Assembly: GCA_001784175.1 (NCBI GenBank)
Contig: MFPR01000004.1
Span: 1-64,000 of the forward strand
Reading direction: 5' to 3'
Origin: Candidatus Lindowbacteria bacterium RIFCSPLOWO2_12_FULL_62_27
GTDB taxonomy: Bacteria; Lindowbacteria; 2-12-FULL-62-27
Length of the DNA: 64,000 bases
Shown here: positions 34,273 to 43,782 of the stretch, one piece after another
How positions within the stretch are numbered: the stretch's first letter is position 1
How the letters are laid out: each line of letters starts with the position of its first letter
The notes under the pieces: model-generated
Told to the model about the DNA's origin: nothing
The model's input: the letters and a program-made list of their open reading frames with translations, nothing else
The model's database searches: none
Position numbers and translations under genes: made by a program

Positions 34273-34288
34273 TGGTGTGTTTTTTGCA
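34273..34288 (+). promoter_or_regulatory. candidate sigma-54 promoter before the second kinase
   Basis: TGGTGT-N5-TTGCA gives the invariant GG-N10-GC spacing of a -24/-12 promoter. The transcript would start near 34299, only 4 nt before the kinase ATG. The gap 34137-34302 holds nothing else I can name. Match is good at the invariant bases but not full consensus. Confidence 0.45.
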
Positions 34289-34302
34289 GATCTGTAGGAC
34301 TG

Positions 34303-36597
34303 ATGGAGAGCAAATCGCCTGACACGCCTGTTTCGAGACAGAAAAGCCATGAGAAGTCCAAGCCGGGGAATAAGGATCGGCCTTGGACCGCGGTTCTGGC
34401 CGTCCTCCTTTTTCTGGCCGCCTTTTTCGGCGGATTCGAAATCATCGAACGGGTTTACCTTCGGGATGTTTCGGAGATGTGGCTCCATAAAATGCATCTA
34501 TTTCGCGGGATCCTGGCGAGCGTGGCGACTGGTGGGCTGGTCGCCTATCTTCTGGAGGTTCGATTCCGGTCCGGGTCGACGGCGCGGCGCTTCGCCAACG
34601 ATGTCAACCCCTGGATCCACCGGCTTCAGGAAGTCAGCATTCGGACGAAGCTCATCGTTCCGTTCATCCTCCTCTCCACGCTGCCGGCCGCTGTTGTCGG
34701 CTATTATGCCATCGCTCATACCGGAAATACGTTGAAGAACGAAATTGTCAGCCAGGTCCAAAGCGAGGCTGTTGCCCGGGCGAACGATATGCAGGAATTT
34801 TTGCTTCAGGTGGAGACGGACGCGCGATTTCTGGCGAGTCTGGCGCCCATCCGGTCATTGGCCGGCCACAGGTCGGAGGCGTCCCGGTGCAAGGCCGAGG
34901 ATGCTCTGCTTGTTTTTTCACAGGGCCGTCGCGCGTTTTATCAAGTCCGGTATCTTGATAGCCGCGGAATGGAAATGGTCCGATTGAATCTGAAGGACGG
35001 CCGGCCCCTGCCGGTTCCGGCGGAGTTGCTTCAAGACAAATCGGACCGCTATTATTTTCGTGAAGGGATGGAGGCAAACGCAGGCGGAGTCTATGCGTCG
35101 CCGATGGACCTGAACATGGAATTCGGCCGGATCGAATCCCCGCCGAATCCGGTTGTCCGCTATGCGTCCCCTGTTCTGGACGAGCGCGGCGAGAAGGCCG
35201 GCCTCATCGTGATCAATCTCTTCGCCGAACATCTCTTTTCCGTTCTCAGGCCTTTTCCCAACCAAACGCGGATCATGATCCTGGACCGGTCGGGAGTTGT
35301 TCTGGCGTCCTCTCCCGAACAGCCGACAGGCGCAACCCGGATTCTGTTTCAGCCGGGACTAACTCTTTCGGAACTGGGATTATCCGGCGCATCCCGTCGG
35401 ATTCTCGCCGACACCGCCGGCATCCTCGAATCCAACGAATCGTTCATGATTCATGCGCCCATCCGGCGCACGGCGGATGAGGCGTGGGCAGGATGGATTT
35501 TCGCGGCCAAGACGCCTTTTTCCGCGGTGATTGCGCCTCTGCATCATCAAAAAGCGCTTTTGTATCTGGCGCTCAGCGCGATGATCGTCCTTGCGTGTCT
35601 GGTCGGCCTGCTCATCGGGCATTACATCACGCGTCCAATCATCCGGCTGGCGCGGGGGATGGAGGAGATCGCCGCGGGGCAATTTGACCTGCGCCTGAAC
35701 ATCGCCACCGGCGACGAGATCGAATTTCTGGCCCAGCAGGCCAACCGGATGGCGGAGAAACTCGGCGAGTCCGACCGCCGGCTTCGGAATTGGAACGACG
35801 AACTCCAAAAAGAGGTGTCCCGCCAGACGGAGGAAATCAGGCGGTCGCAGGAACATCTGGCAAGCGCCCAACATCTCGCCGCCATGGGCCAGTTCGCCGC
35901 CGGTGTCGCTCACGAGATCGGCAATCCGCTTGGCGCCATGAAACTCGCCGCACAGGCCATCGACGCCACAGCGGTCGCGTGGCCCCGCCCGGCCGATCCT
36001 GACCGTTGCAAAATCTGCGAGCCGGTTGTCGCGCATCCACGCATTCACACACTGGCCATGCGGCTGGTTGAAGAAATCGACCGGCTCGCCGGCATCGTCC
36101 GGAACTTCAACGCCTTCGCCCGGCCCGCGCCGACCCGGCTTGCGCCGTGCCAGCTTGAGGATATGATTGGGCCGCTGGTTGATCTGTCGAAAAAGACGGC
36201 GGAAAAGGCGGGCATCCGGATTGAAACCGACATTTCTCCCCGCCTTCCGGAAATCCTCGTCGATTTTCAGCAGGCGCGGCAGATTATTCTGAATCTCATT
36301 CTGAACGCCATTCAGGCGCAGCCCGGCGGCGGCCGGATCCTCGTGAGCGCCGCGCCGAACGGCGGGAACAAAGTGGCGGTCCATGTCAGCGACATGGGCG
36401 GAGGTATTCGGCCGGAGGACCGCGAAAAGATTTTTCAACCGTTTTACACGACACGCGCGGACGGCACAGGCCTGGGGCTTTCGGTCGCCCGGCGTCTGGC
36501 GGCGCAAAACAACGCCGAGTTGTACCTCGGCCATGCCAATGGCTGGAATACGGTGTTCACGCTGGAACTCAGGGCAATGGCGGGGGCGGCGACTTAG
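34303..36597 (+). CDS. membrane histidine kinase with extracytoplasmic Cache-like sensor
   Basis: 764 residues. Two N-terminal helices flank FEIIERVYLRD...LHKMHLFRG (about 45-69), a module shared with the kinase at 18967. A further helix (about 116-135) leads to a periplasmic double-Cache-like domain (to about 395), a membrane helix, a HAMP domain (ITRPIIRLARGMEEI), a coiled coil, H537 (GVAHEIGNPLGAM) and an ATPase domain (DMGGGI, GTGLGLSV). A CKIC pair follows the His box (about 571). Paired with the regulator 0 bp downstream. Confidence 0.88.
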   Translation: MESKSPDTPVSRQKSHEKSKPGNKDRPWTAVLAVLLFLAAFFGGFEIIERVYLRDVSEMWLHKMHLFRGILASVATGGLVAYLLEVRFRSGSTARRFANDVNPWIHRLQEVSIRTKLIVPFILLSTLPAAVVGYYAIAHTGNTLKNEIVSQVQSEAVARANDMQEFLLQVETDARFLASLAPIRSLAGHRSEASRCKAEDALLVFSQGRRAFYQVRYLDSRGMEMVRLNLKDGRPLPVPAELLQDKSDRYYFREGMEANAGGVYASPMDLNMEFGRIESPPNPVVRYASPVLDERGEKAGLIVINLFAEHLFSVLRPFPNQTRIMILDRSGVVLASSPEQPTGATRILFQPGLTLSELGLSGASRRILADTAGILESNESFMIHAPIRRTADEAWAGWIFAAKTPFSAVIAPLHHQKALLYLALSAMIVLACLVGLLIGHYITRPIIRLARGMEEIAAGQFDLRLNIATGDEIEFLAQQANRMAEKLGESDRRLRNWNDELQKEVSRQTEEIRRSQEHLASAQHLAAMGQFAAGVAHEIGNPLGAMKLAAQAIDATAVAWPRPADPDRCKICEPVVAHPRIHTLAMRLVEEIDRLAGIVRNFNAFARPAPTRLAPCQLEDMIGPLVDLSKKTAEKAGIRIETDISPRLPEILVDFQQARQIILNLILNAIQAQPGGGRILVSAAPNGGNKVAVHVSDMGGGIRPEDREKIFQPFYTTRADGTGLGLSVARRLAAQNNAELYLGHANGWNTVFTLELRAMAGAAT

Positions 36598-37935
36598 ATG
36601 GCGCGGATTCTGGTGATCGAAGACGACAAGAATCTCCGGCTCACCATCGACGATGTGTTGACGGGCGCAGGTCAGCACGTGACCGCCGCGGTCAGCGCCG
36701 GCGATGGGTGGGATCGCTTTTCCGCCGCTCACTTCGATCTTGCGCTCCTGGACATCCGCCTGCCGGATGGCAGCGGCGTTGATCTTTTCTCGAAGATCCG
36801 TTCTGTCGATCCAAATATGCCGGTGATCCTGATGACGGCCTTCCCCGACGCGTCGGCGGCCGTTGCCGCCATGAAAGCCGGCGCGACCGACTACCTAATC
36901 AAACCCTTCGATCTCGACGAGCTTCTCGTGACCGTCTCCAAGGCGCTCGAAGTGTCGCAACTCAAACACCTGGTGGCGTCCCAGCGCCGGCTCGCGGGCG
37001 CCGCCGCGTCGGAGATCATCGGCGAATCTGAAGTGGTCCGGCAAGTGCGGGATCTGATCTCGCGCGTCGCGCCGGCCTCTAACACCACCGTTCTCGTTCT
37101 CGGCGAAACCGGCGTGGGCAAGGAACTCGTCGCGAGCAGCATCCACGCGCAAAGTCCCCGCGCCGCCAAATCCATCATCCGGCTCAACTGCAGCGCCATC
37201 CCGGAAAATCTGCTCGAAGCGGAATTGTTCGGCGTCGAACGTGGCGCGTTCACGGACGCCAGGGAATCCCGCGAGGGACTCCTTCAGATGGCCGACGGCG
37301 GCACGCTCTACCTCGACGAAATCGGCGACATGTCTCTGGCGCTTCAACCCAAACTTCTTCGAGTCATTGAAGACAAAACCTATCGGAGGCTCGGCGGCCG
37401 GCGGGAATTTGTCGCCGATATCCGCATTCTGGCCTCCACCAACCACGACCTCGCGGCGGCCGTCGCGGCCGGGCGATTCCGCGAGGACCTCTATTATCGC
37501 CTCAAAGTCATGGTGATTCACGTGCCGCCGCTTAAAGCCAGGGGAAATGACATCCTCCTTCTGGCGCGGCATTTCCTCCGCCGATTCGGGAGCGAGCGCG
37601 GGCGGACGAATTTCAGCCTGTCTCCCGAGACCGAACAACGGCTTCTCTCCTATCACTGGCCGGGCAACGTCCGGGAACTCCGCAATCTTCTCGAACGCGC
37701 CGTCCTCCTGGCGCCATCCGATACCATCACGCCCGACCTCATTGTTCTTGACACGCCCACGCTCGGCCCGCCCGATAACGGCAACGCGTCGTTATCGGCC
37801 GCCGAAAAGCGCCACATCTTTTCGGTCCTCGCCCGCGCCGGCGGCAACAAAAGCCGCGCCGCCGAAGTGCTGGGCATCTCGCGTTCGACATTGAAAGAAA
37901 AACTGAAGGAGTACGGCGGGGAAATGATTTTGTGA
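36598..37935 (+). CDS. NtrC-family response regulator with altered GAFTGA loop
   Basis: 445 residues. Receiver with D52 (LLDIRLPDGSG), AAA+ domain with Walker A GETGVGKE (169-176) and a Fis-type helix-turn-helix (EVLGISRSTLKEKLKEYG). The sigma-54 contact loop reads GAFTDA (216-221) instead of GAFTGA. That loop change often weakens or abolishes sigma-54 activation in NtrC-type proteins, so this regulator may act differently. Starts right after the kinase stop. Confidence 0.9.
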   Translation: MARILVIEDDKNLRLTIDDVLTGAGQHVTAAVSAGDGWDRFSAAHFDLALLDIRLPDGSGVDLFSKIRSVDPNMPVILMTAFPDASAAVAAMKAGATDYLIKPFDLDELLVTVSKALEVSQLKHLVASQRRLAGAAASEIIGESEVVRQVRDLISRVAPASNTTVLVLGETGVGKELVASSIHAQSPRAAKSIIRLNCSAIPENLLEAELFGVERGAFTDARESREGLLQMADGGTLYLDEIGDMSLALQPKLLRVIEDKTYRRLGGRREFVADIRILASTNHDLAAAVAAGRFREDLYYRLKVMVIHVPPLKARGNDILLLARHFLRRFGSERGRTNFSLSPETEQRLLSYHWPGNVRELRNLLERAVLLAPSDTITPDLIVLDTPTLGPPDNGNASLSAAEKRHIFSVLARAGGNKSRAAEVLGISRSTLKEKLKEYGGEMIL

Positions 37936-38056
37936 CCACCGGCAAGTAATTTGGGCTGTCCTTGCCGGGAGTGAAAATAGCGTTCAGAAAAATCATGTGA
38001 ATTTGTAATCTTCCTTACCGCCCCCCCGTTGCCTGCCTGTTAGTCTTGTCACTGTC

Positions 38057-38998
38057 ATGAGAAACGTACGGGTTCGACATCTGTTGTCGGTTGCTTTGTT
38101 ATTGACCGCGATCCATCCGGCGCAAGCGGCCGCACTGAACGGGTTCGACCTGTCCAAAACGGATGTGCCGGCGGATGAAATTCTTTCCGGCGGGCCGGGG
38201 CGGGACGGGATTCCGGCTATTTTGCGGCCGGAGTTCGACCGCGCGTCCGTCGCGGCGTGGCTTGCGCCGTCCGACCGGGTACTGTCGATTGAAATCGACA
38301 GCGACGCGCGGGCCTATCCGATCCGCATTCTGAACTGGCATGAGATCGTCAATGATGTGGTTGGAGGAGTTCCGGTTGTGATTTCATTCTGTCCTCTATG
38401 TGGAACGGGGATGGCATTTGACCGGCGCGCCGGGGATAAACCCCTCACCTTCGGCGTGTCCGGTCTGCTTTATAACAGCGACGTGCTCATGTACGACCAT
38501 CAGACTGAAAGTCTCTGGTCGCAGATTTTGATGAAGGCCATCAGCGGGGAAATGCGTGGAAAGCCGCTCCGGATTCTCCCGCTGGACCAGACAACCCTCG
38601 CTGATTTCAAAGCGCGTCATCCGTCCGGCAAAGTCCTCTCCACTCGAACAGAGCACGACAGGGACTACGGCAGAAGTCCTTACCGCGATTATGCCTATTC
38701 CCCGCTTATTTATTTTCCGGTGTCCAATCGCGACGAGCGGCTCCCGACCAAAGAGCCGGTGGCGGGAATCATCGTCGGTGGGCGGGCCAAGGCTTATCCC
38801 ATCCGGAGGCTCGAAACGGGTCCGGACCGATTCCAAGATCGCATCGGCGGCGTCGCCCTTGACATCGAATATGATAAAGGTGCGGATCTGATTCGGGTGA
38901 ACGATCCCGCCGGCCGGCCCATTCCCGTGGTGCGGGCGTTCTGGTTTGCCTGGGCAGCCTTCCATCCGCGCACGGAGATTTTTTCGACCGGCAGATAA
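38057..38998 (+). CDS. DUF3179-family exported protein
   Basis: 313 residues with a signal peptide (cleavage near AQAAAL). FCPLCGTGMAFDR and LYNSDVLMYDHQTESLWSQ are the defining motifs of the DUF3179 family of extracytoplasmic proteins with unknown activity. The CPLC pair may bind metal. Single gene 120 bp after the regulator; no clear promoter picked. Confidence 0.88.
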   Translation: MRNVRVRHLLSVALLLTAIHPAQAAALNGFDLSKTDVPADEILSGGPGRDGIPAILRPEFDRASVAAWLAPSDRVLSIEIDSDARAYPIRILNWHEIVNDVVGGVPVVISFCPLCGTGMAFDRRAGDKPLTFGVSGLLYNSDVLMYDHQTESLWSQILMKAISGEMRGKPLRILPLDQTTLADFKARHPSGKVLSTRTEHDRDYGRSPYRDYAYSPLIYFPVSNRDERLPTKEPVAGIIVGGRAKAYPIRRLETGPDRFQDRIGGVALDIEYDKGADLIRVNDPAGRPIPVVRAFWFAWAAFHPRTEIFSTGR

Positions 38999-39070
38999 AT
39001 TAAAAAGTTTTAACCGGTTTCCGTTCTGATTTGGCTTTGTTGTAATTCCCTGGGCAGCGGAAGAGACGAT

Positions 39071-39099
39071 TTGACTTGGTTTACTAATTAGTCTAAAAT
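39071..39099 (+). promoter_or_regulatory. promoter TTGACT-17-TAAAAT with ACTAATTAGT operator
   Basis: -35 TTGACT (39071-39076), 17-bp spacer and -10 TAAAAT (39094-39099). The spacer contains the perfect palindrome ACTAATTAGT (39083-39092). Only 6 nt separate the -10 box from the antitoxin ATG, so the transcript should be leaderless. Confidence 0.75.
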
Positions 39100-39105
39100 G
39101 TAGTC

Positions 39106-39351
39106 ATGGTCAAACTGAACATGCATGCCGCCAAGACCCATCTGTCGCGGTACATCAAGCGCGTCCAGAAGGGCGAGACGATTCTCATCTGCCGCCGCAA
39201 CATCCCCATCGCGGAGATCCGGCCGGTCCCGCAACCTCCCGCCCGCAGACGCCCGGTCGGGTTGGACAAGGGAAAAATCCGGATTCCGAAATCGTTTTAC
39301 GACCCTCTTCCCGACGACCTCACCAATCTCTTCAACGGCAGGAAATCTTGA
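39106..39351 (+). CDS. Phd/YefM-type antitoxin
   Basis: 81 residues. NMHAAKTHLSRYIKRVQKGETILICRR-NIPIAEI is the Phd/YefM fold: a DNA-binding N-terminus and a toxin-binding C-terminus. Predicted leaderless from the promoter at 39071. The stop overlaps the TTG start of the toxin gene. Confidence 0.85.
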   Translation: MVKLNMHAAKTHLSRYIKRVQKGETILICRRNIPIAEIRPVPQPPARRRPVGLDKGKIRIPKSFYDPLPDDLTNLFNGRKS

Positions 39352-39734
39352 AGATTCTGCTCGACACCTGCGCGTTTTTGTGGATCGCTTCGGACGATAA
39401 AAATTTGTCCGCCGCGGCCCGCGATTGTTTTCAAGACACCGGCAATGAAGTGTGGTTGAGCGCCGCATCCGAGTGGGAAATCGTGGTCAAGCATGGCGCA
39501 AAAAAACTTGTCCTCCCCGAGCCACCGGATGATTTTCTTCCGGCCCGCCGCCGCGCGTATGGGATCTCGGCGCTGGCGATTTCCGAGGAAGCGGTGCTCC
39601 GGCTGGCCCGCCTGCCCGGGCTTCATAAAGACCCCTTCGACAGGATGCTCGTCTGTCAGGCCATCGTCGAGGGATGCGTCATTCTCACCCCCGACCCATT
39701 GATCCGGCAATATCCCGTCCGGTGCGAATGGTGA
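39348..39734 (+). CDS. PIN-domain toxin with TTG start
   Basis: 128 residues. PIN domain with KILLDTCAFLWIASDD (D6), ASEWEIVVK, DPFDRMLVCQA and ILTPD, the usual acidic set. Only a TTG overlapping the antitoxin stop (TTGA) gives the complete N-terminus, so the start is TTG, coupled to the antitoxin. Intact module. The 107 bp after it (39735-39841) hold nothing I can name. Confidence 0.85.
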   Translation: MKILLDTCAFLWIASDDKNLSAAARDCFQDTGNEVWLSAASEWEIVVKHGAKKLVLPEPPDDFLPARRRAYGISALAISEEAVLRLARLPGLHKDPFDRMLVCQAIVEGCVILTPDPLIRQYPVRCEW

Positions 39735-39841
39735 AAAATCCATGGCCGATGCCGTCATGCCGGGGGTCATTCTTACCCGCGTCGAGATTGAAAGTGTAAA
39801 AGAGGAAGAACGACCCCCTCAACCGCACGCGTCATTGTCGG

Positions 39842-40654
39842 TCAGGCCGTGCCGGAAACGGGCAGGCCGCGCTTGCGCGTCATCCGCGGCCGCCTCCGAA
39901 TCTGCGCCTTGCGGGCCGGCCGTGACCGCGCCTCGGCAGGTTCCCCGATGTCGATGCCAAACACATCCGAGAGCGCCTTCTCGTCCAGCACGCGGCCCTT
40001 CCCGGCCGGCGCGCGTGTGACGACAGCCCGGGCGGCGTCTTCGCTTACCAGCTCGGCGTGATCAACGCCGCGCAGAAGAAACAGCAGTTCCGGTTTTTTG
40101 TCCAGCCGCGCGCCCACGCCGTAAAGGACCGCGGCCACGTGCTTGCACATGTCGGCCCAGTCCGGACAGGAACAGTCAAGGTCGATCTCCTTCGGGAGCG
40201 GGAAAAGCCCGCTTGATCTGTCCGTGACGATCGACATCACCTGATTCGAAATCCTGCCCTGCAGAAGCTCCAGCATCGACCCGACCTGCCCGGCGCAGCG
40301 CTTTTTCAGCGCCTTCCACTTCTGCGGCGCCAGCGTCTTCACCGCGATCTCGACATCATAAATCCTCGACCCGCGCACCTTCGCTTCGATCGTCCCTTTC
40401 CGGATATCGAGATGGCAGACCGAGCCGTTGCGCACGTACGTGCAGCCGCGCGGCAGGCGGTTCTCGTAGTCGCTGAATTTTTCGAGATGCCCGCACCACG
40501 CCTTGCCCCAGAAAGTTTCGGCAATCTTGCGGCCCTCAAGAACGACGGGCTGGATGTTCACGCCTTTTTTGCGCAATTTGTCCATGGCCTTCTCGGCGTT
40601 CCGCCGGCGCTTCCACACCGGAACGTACGGCCGCCACATTCCCCAATAGGACAT
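39842..40654 (-). CDS. SWIM zinc-finger protein
   Basis: 270 residues. The SWIM motif is DCSCPDWADMCKH (C-x-C...C-x-H, about residue 159). The N-terminus (SYWGMWRPYVPVWKRRRNAEKAMDKL) is typical of SWIM proteins encoded next to SNF2 helicases. The C-terminus is basic. It starts 3 bp after the SNF2 gene, forming the well-known two-gene unit of uncertain function, perhaps in DNA repair or remodelling. Confidence 0.9.
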   Translation of the reverse strand: MSYWGMWRPYVPVWKRRRNAEKAMDKLRKKGVNIQPVVLEGRKIAETFWGKAWCGHLEKFSDYENRLPRGCTYVRNGSVCHLDIRKGTIEAKVRGSRIYDVEIAVKTLAPQKWKALKKRCAGQVGSMLELLQGRISNQVMSIVTDRSSGLFPLPKEIDLDCSCPDWADMCKHVAAVLYGVGARLDKKPELLFLLRGVDHAELVSEDAARAVVTRAPAGKGRVLDEKALSDVFGIDIGEPAEARSRPARKAQIRRRPRMTRKRGLPVSGTA

Positions 40655-40657
40655 CGG

Positions 40658-43444
40658 TTACTCCTCCCCCACCGTTGACGCGTCCAGCCGGACCATCTTC
40701 AACAGTTCCTTGTCGTCCATCTCCGTGATCAGTTTCGGCGCGCCGCCTTCCAATATCTCGCCGGCGAGCGCCGTCTTGTCCCGGATAAGCGCGTCGATTT
40801 TCTCCTCAATCGTACCTTGGCAGATGAATTTGTGCACCATGACATTTTTTTTCTGGCCGATCCGGAACGCGCGGTCGGTGGCCTGATTTTCGACTGCGGG
40901 ATTCCACCAGCGGTCGAAATGAATGACGTGCGAGGCGGCCGTGAGGTTGAGGCCGGTACCGCCCGCCTTGAGGGACAACACGAAAAACGGCGGCCCCTGC
41001 TCGCGCTGAAAATCGTCCACCAGCGCCTTGCGTTTGCCGACGGCGACCTGCCCATGCAGCACGAGTCCGGGCCGGCCGAAGGCTGTCTTGAGGAATCCCG
41101 CCAGCGGTTCGGTCATTTCTCGAAACTGCGAGAAGATCAGCGCCTTCTCCTGTCGCGCGGCGATCTCCTCGCAAATTTCCCGCAGGCGGATGAACTTGCC
41201 GCTCTCCTCCGGCGCGTAGCCGCCCGACGCGAGCCACTGGGCCGGGTGATTGCAGATCTGTTTAAAACGCAGGATGAATGCGAGGATCACGCCGCGCCGC
41301 CGGATTCCCTCATCGGCGTCCGCGAGCGCCCTCGCCAGTTCCTTGACCGACTGCTCGTATAGAACCGCCTGCTTTTTCGTGAGCCGGCAGAACGCCTGCA
41401 CCTCCGTTTTGTCCGGCAGGTCGGCGATGACCGACTTGTCCGTCTTCAGCCGCCGAAGGATGTAGGGTCCCACGAGCTTCCGGAGCGGCGCGTACTGTTC
41501 GCTCTCCCGATTTTCAAGACGTTTGACAAACCCGCCGAACGTTTTCGCCGAGCCAAGCAGACCCGGGCAGAGAAAATCAAAGATCGACCAGAGGTCGGTC
41601 AGCCGGTTCTCGACCGGCGTGCCCGTCAGAACGATCCGAGCGCCGGCTTTCAACCGTTTCACCGCCCGAGTCTGGCGCGCGGCGGGATTCTTGATCGCCT
41701 GGGCTTCGTCGAGAACGGCCATGCTCCACTCGACTGCCGTCAGCCATTCCATTCGCGAGACCATGCCGTAGGTCGTGAGGATCGCATCGGCGCCGTCGAG
41801 AAACGCGCGCGGCGAGGTTTCGGCTTTCTTCAGAGTTTCGGGTTTCTCCAGGGAAGGGTGCGCAAACCGGAAGACCAGCGTCGGCGCGAAGCGCTCCATT
41901 TCAGATTTCCAATTGGCCAGAAGCGACGCAGGCAGAACCAGAATCGCCGGCGCGGCCACGAGGCGGCCCGTTTTCCTCTCCCGCTTCATGAGAAGCAGGA
42001 GCGCGATCACCTGGATCGTCTTGCCGAGTCCCATGTCGTCGGCCAGACACGATCCGAGTCCGAGCCGCGACAGAAAACTAAGCCACCGAACGCCCGTCTC
42101 CTGGTATGGCCGAAGCGTCGCGCGAAGGTCGCTTCCGGGAAGCGCGCGTTCGAACGACCCCGGCTCGCGAATTTCGCGCAGGCGATTTTCCAGCCACGCG
42201 CCGGCGTGTACGTCCGACCACGCGGCTGCGTCTGCCTCAAAGAGGCCGTCCAGATTCGCATCCATCGGCGCGCCGGCCAGAAGCCGCATGCCTTCGATGA
42301 ACGAAACGCCGTCCCCGCCTGACTGCCGTTCCACGCGTTTCCAATGTTCCAGCGCGTCTTTGAGTTTCGTCCGGTCCACCTCGACCCAGCGGCCCTTGAG
42401 GAAGACGAGTCCGTCACTGCCGGCAAGCAATTTTTTCCATTCCTCCTCCGTCAGAGTCTCGCCTTCGATGGTCAATCCCACTTTGAAATCGAGCATGGAC
42501 TTCGCGCTGAAATGGGCCCGGCCGGCATCCCCGATGGAAACGCCCACGCGCACGCGCGGCGGCCGCTTCGTCCACCAATCGGGCATGCGTACGAGCAGGC
42601 CGCTCTCCTCGAGCAGGGGCGCGTCCTTCAAGAATCGATAGGCCTCGGCGGGCGACCAGCGAAGCGGGTGAAAAATTTCGCCGGAATCGACAAGCGCCTT
42701 GACCCATGCCGATCGCTCGGCGGCGCGCTGGACGGGAGTCAGGAGATTGACCATCGCGCCGCAGTTTTTTGCGCCTGCGTATTCCTCGAGCGCGCGGCCG
42801 AGTGGCAGGTATTCCACGCGGCGGCCGTCGATGAGGCGCGGGGCGTAGGTGGCGAGGAAGGCGAATGGGCATTCGGCGTCGCGCTTGTTTTCGGCAAGAT
42901 GGAAAGAGACCCGCCCCACGCGATGCCAGAGGGGGCTTCGGGCGCGAAGCCACGCCGACAGGCCGCCGCTGGTGGCCGCGATCTCTGCGCGCGCGTGGGT
43001 GTCCATCTCCACCCAGAGCCGCTCCAGTGTCTCGGTCCGGAGATACTCCCCGCCGCGCATGGGCGGCGCGTCGAGAGCCAGAGCCTTCAGGTCTTCGCGC
43101 GGCGGCGGGATCGCCGCGCGCAGATTTTCGGATCGGCCAGCGCCGGCCGGCTCCGGAATGTGGCAGAGGCCGGTCAGGTATCGTTCGCCGAACCGCCGCC
43201 AATAAGAAAGGTCCGCCGGCAACCCCGCGTCATGCCGGATCAGCGTCTCCGACGACCCAAGTGCCGATGTCTCTGACATCGGCCGGATCGTCGCCAGATG
43301 CAGAAGCCCTTCTGACGGGCTTCTCTCAAACGCCTTTCGAATCGATTGGCCGAGGGCATCGGGCAATCCGGCGGCGTCCTTCGCCGCACCCTCTCTCCCG
43401 GCAATCGCCAGTTTTCCCGACGGCATGATCGCAATCCCGATCAT
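40658..43444 (-). CDS. SNF2-family DEAD/DEAH helicase
   Basis: About 928 residues. N-terminal accessory region, then the SNF2 ATPase: CLADDMGLGKTIQVIALLL (motif I), LDEAQAIKN (motif II), TGTPVENRLTDLWSIF (motif III) and, in the C-terminal helicase domain, FSQFREM, SLKAGGTGLNLTAA and DRAFRIGQKKNV (motifs V-VI). DNA-dependent ATP-driven translocase. ATG at 43444 chosen; GTG at 43453 is also possible. Upstream gene of the SWIM pair. Confidence 0.93.
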   Translation of the reverse strand: MIGIAIMPSGKLAIAGREGAAKDAAGLPDALGQSIRKAFERSPSEGLLHLATIRPMSETSALGSSETLIRHDAGLPADLSYWRRFGERYLTGLCHIPEPAGAGRSENLRAAIPPPREDLKALALDAPPMRGGEYLRTETLERLWVEMDTHARAEIAATSGGLSAWLRARSPLWHRVGRVSFHLAENKRDAECPFAFLATYAPRLIDGRRVEYLPLGRALEEYAGAKNCGAMVNLLTPVQRAAERSAWVKALVDSGEIFHPLRWSPAEAYRFLKDAPLLEESGLLVRMPDWWTKRPPRVRVGVSIGDAGRAHFSAKSMLDFKVGLTIEGETLTEEEWKKLLAGSDGLVFLKGRWVEVDRTKLKDALEHWKRVERQSGGDGVSFIEGMRLLAGAPMDANLDGLFEADAAAWSDVHAGAWLENRLREIREPGSFERALPGSDLRATLRPYQETGVRWLSFLSRLGLGSCLADDMGLGKTIQVIALLLLMKRERKTGRLVAAPAILVLPASLLANWKSEMERFAPTLVFRFAHPSLEKPETLKKAETSPRAFLDGADAILTTYGMVSRMEWLTAVEWSMAVLDEAQAIKNPAARQTRAVKRLKAGARIVLTGTPVENRLTDLWSIFDFLCPGLLGSAKTFGGFVKRLENRESEQYAPLRKLVGPYILRRLKTDKSVIADLPDKTEVQAFCRLTKKQAVLYEQSVKELARALADADEGIRRRGVILAFILRFKQICNHPAQWLASGGYAPEESGKFIRLREICEEIAARQEKALIFSQFREMTEPLAGFLKTAFGRPGLVLHGQVAVGKRKALVDDFQREQGPPFFVLSLKAGGTGLNLTAASHVIHFDRWWNPAVENQATDRAFRIGQKKNVMVHKFICQGTIEEKIDALIRDKTALAGEILEGGAPKLITEMDDKELLKMVRLDASTVGEE

Positions 43445-43655
43445 GGCGCGCACTATCTCATGCGGGAGGGTTCGCGATCAATCCGTTTGTAATCTTACGC
43501 GGCCATCAGACGTATTGGGAAAATGTTCCTTTCAGACCGTAAGCGGTGAAGGGCAACCCCCTTTGCGGTAAGGTCTCAATAAGACCTTTGGTCAAACCGG
43601 CGCACAACACGCCGTATTACTGGGGAATTGCAAAAAAAGTTCTAATCGGCGGCGG

Positions 43656-43724
43656 GGTCCGTAAGTTGTTAAGTTTGGACGGTGGGGTTCGATGGCGGCA
43701 TATCAGGTGGAACAACTTACGGTC
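43656..43724. repeat. 12-bp inverted repeat pair / left copy of 18-bp direct repeat
   Basis: CCGTAAGTTGTT (43659-43670) and AACAACTTACGG (43711-43722) form a perfect inverted repeat around 40 bp. The left arm extends to CCGTAAGTTGTTAAGTTT (43659-43676), repeated exactly at 44579-44596. CAGACCGTAAG also occurs at 43533. The gap 43454-43782 holds no gene. Could be the edge of a small mobile cassette. Confidence 0.6.
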
Positions 43725-43782
43725 TGAGCTGACAACCAGGCAGGAGATCATCTTGGCGGCGTCAATCTTTCGTACTGAAGTC

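Noticed and set aside
39842-43444. Anti-phage defence system made of SWIM, SNF2 and the flanking toxin-antitoxin genes
   Set aside because: The SWIM/SNF2 pair is a common chromosomal unit and no nuclease, methylase or other defence effector is next to it.
43680-43700. tRNA T-loop-like GGGTTCGAT
   Set aside because: No acceptor stem, anticodon arm or CCA end can be folded around it.
43656-43724. Integron attC site
   Set aside because: GTTAAGT fits the core consensus but no complementary RYYYAAC core at proper distance or integrase gene was seen.
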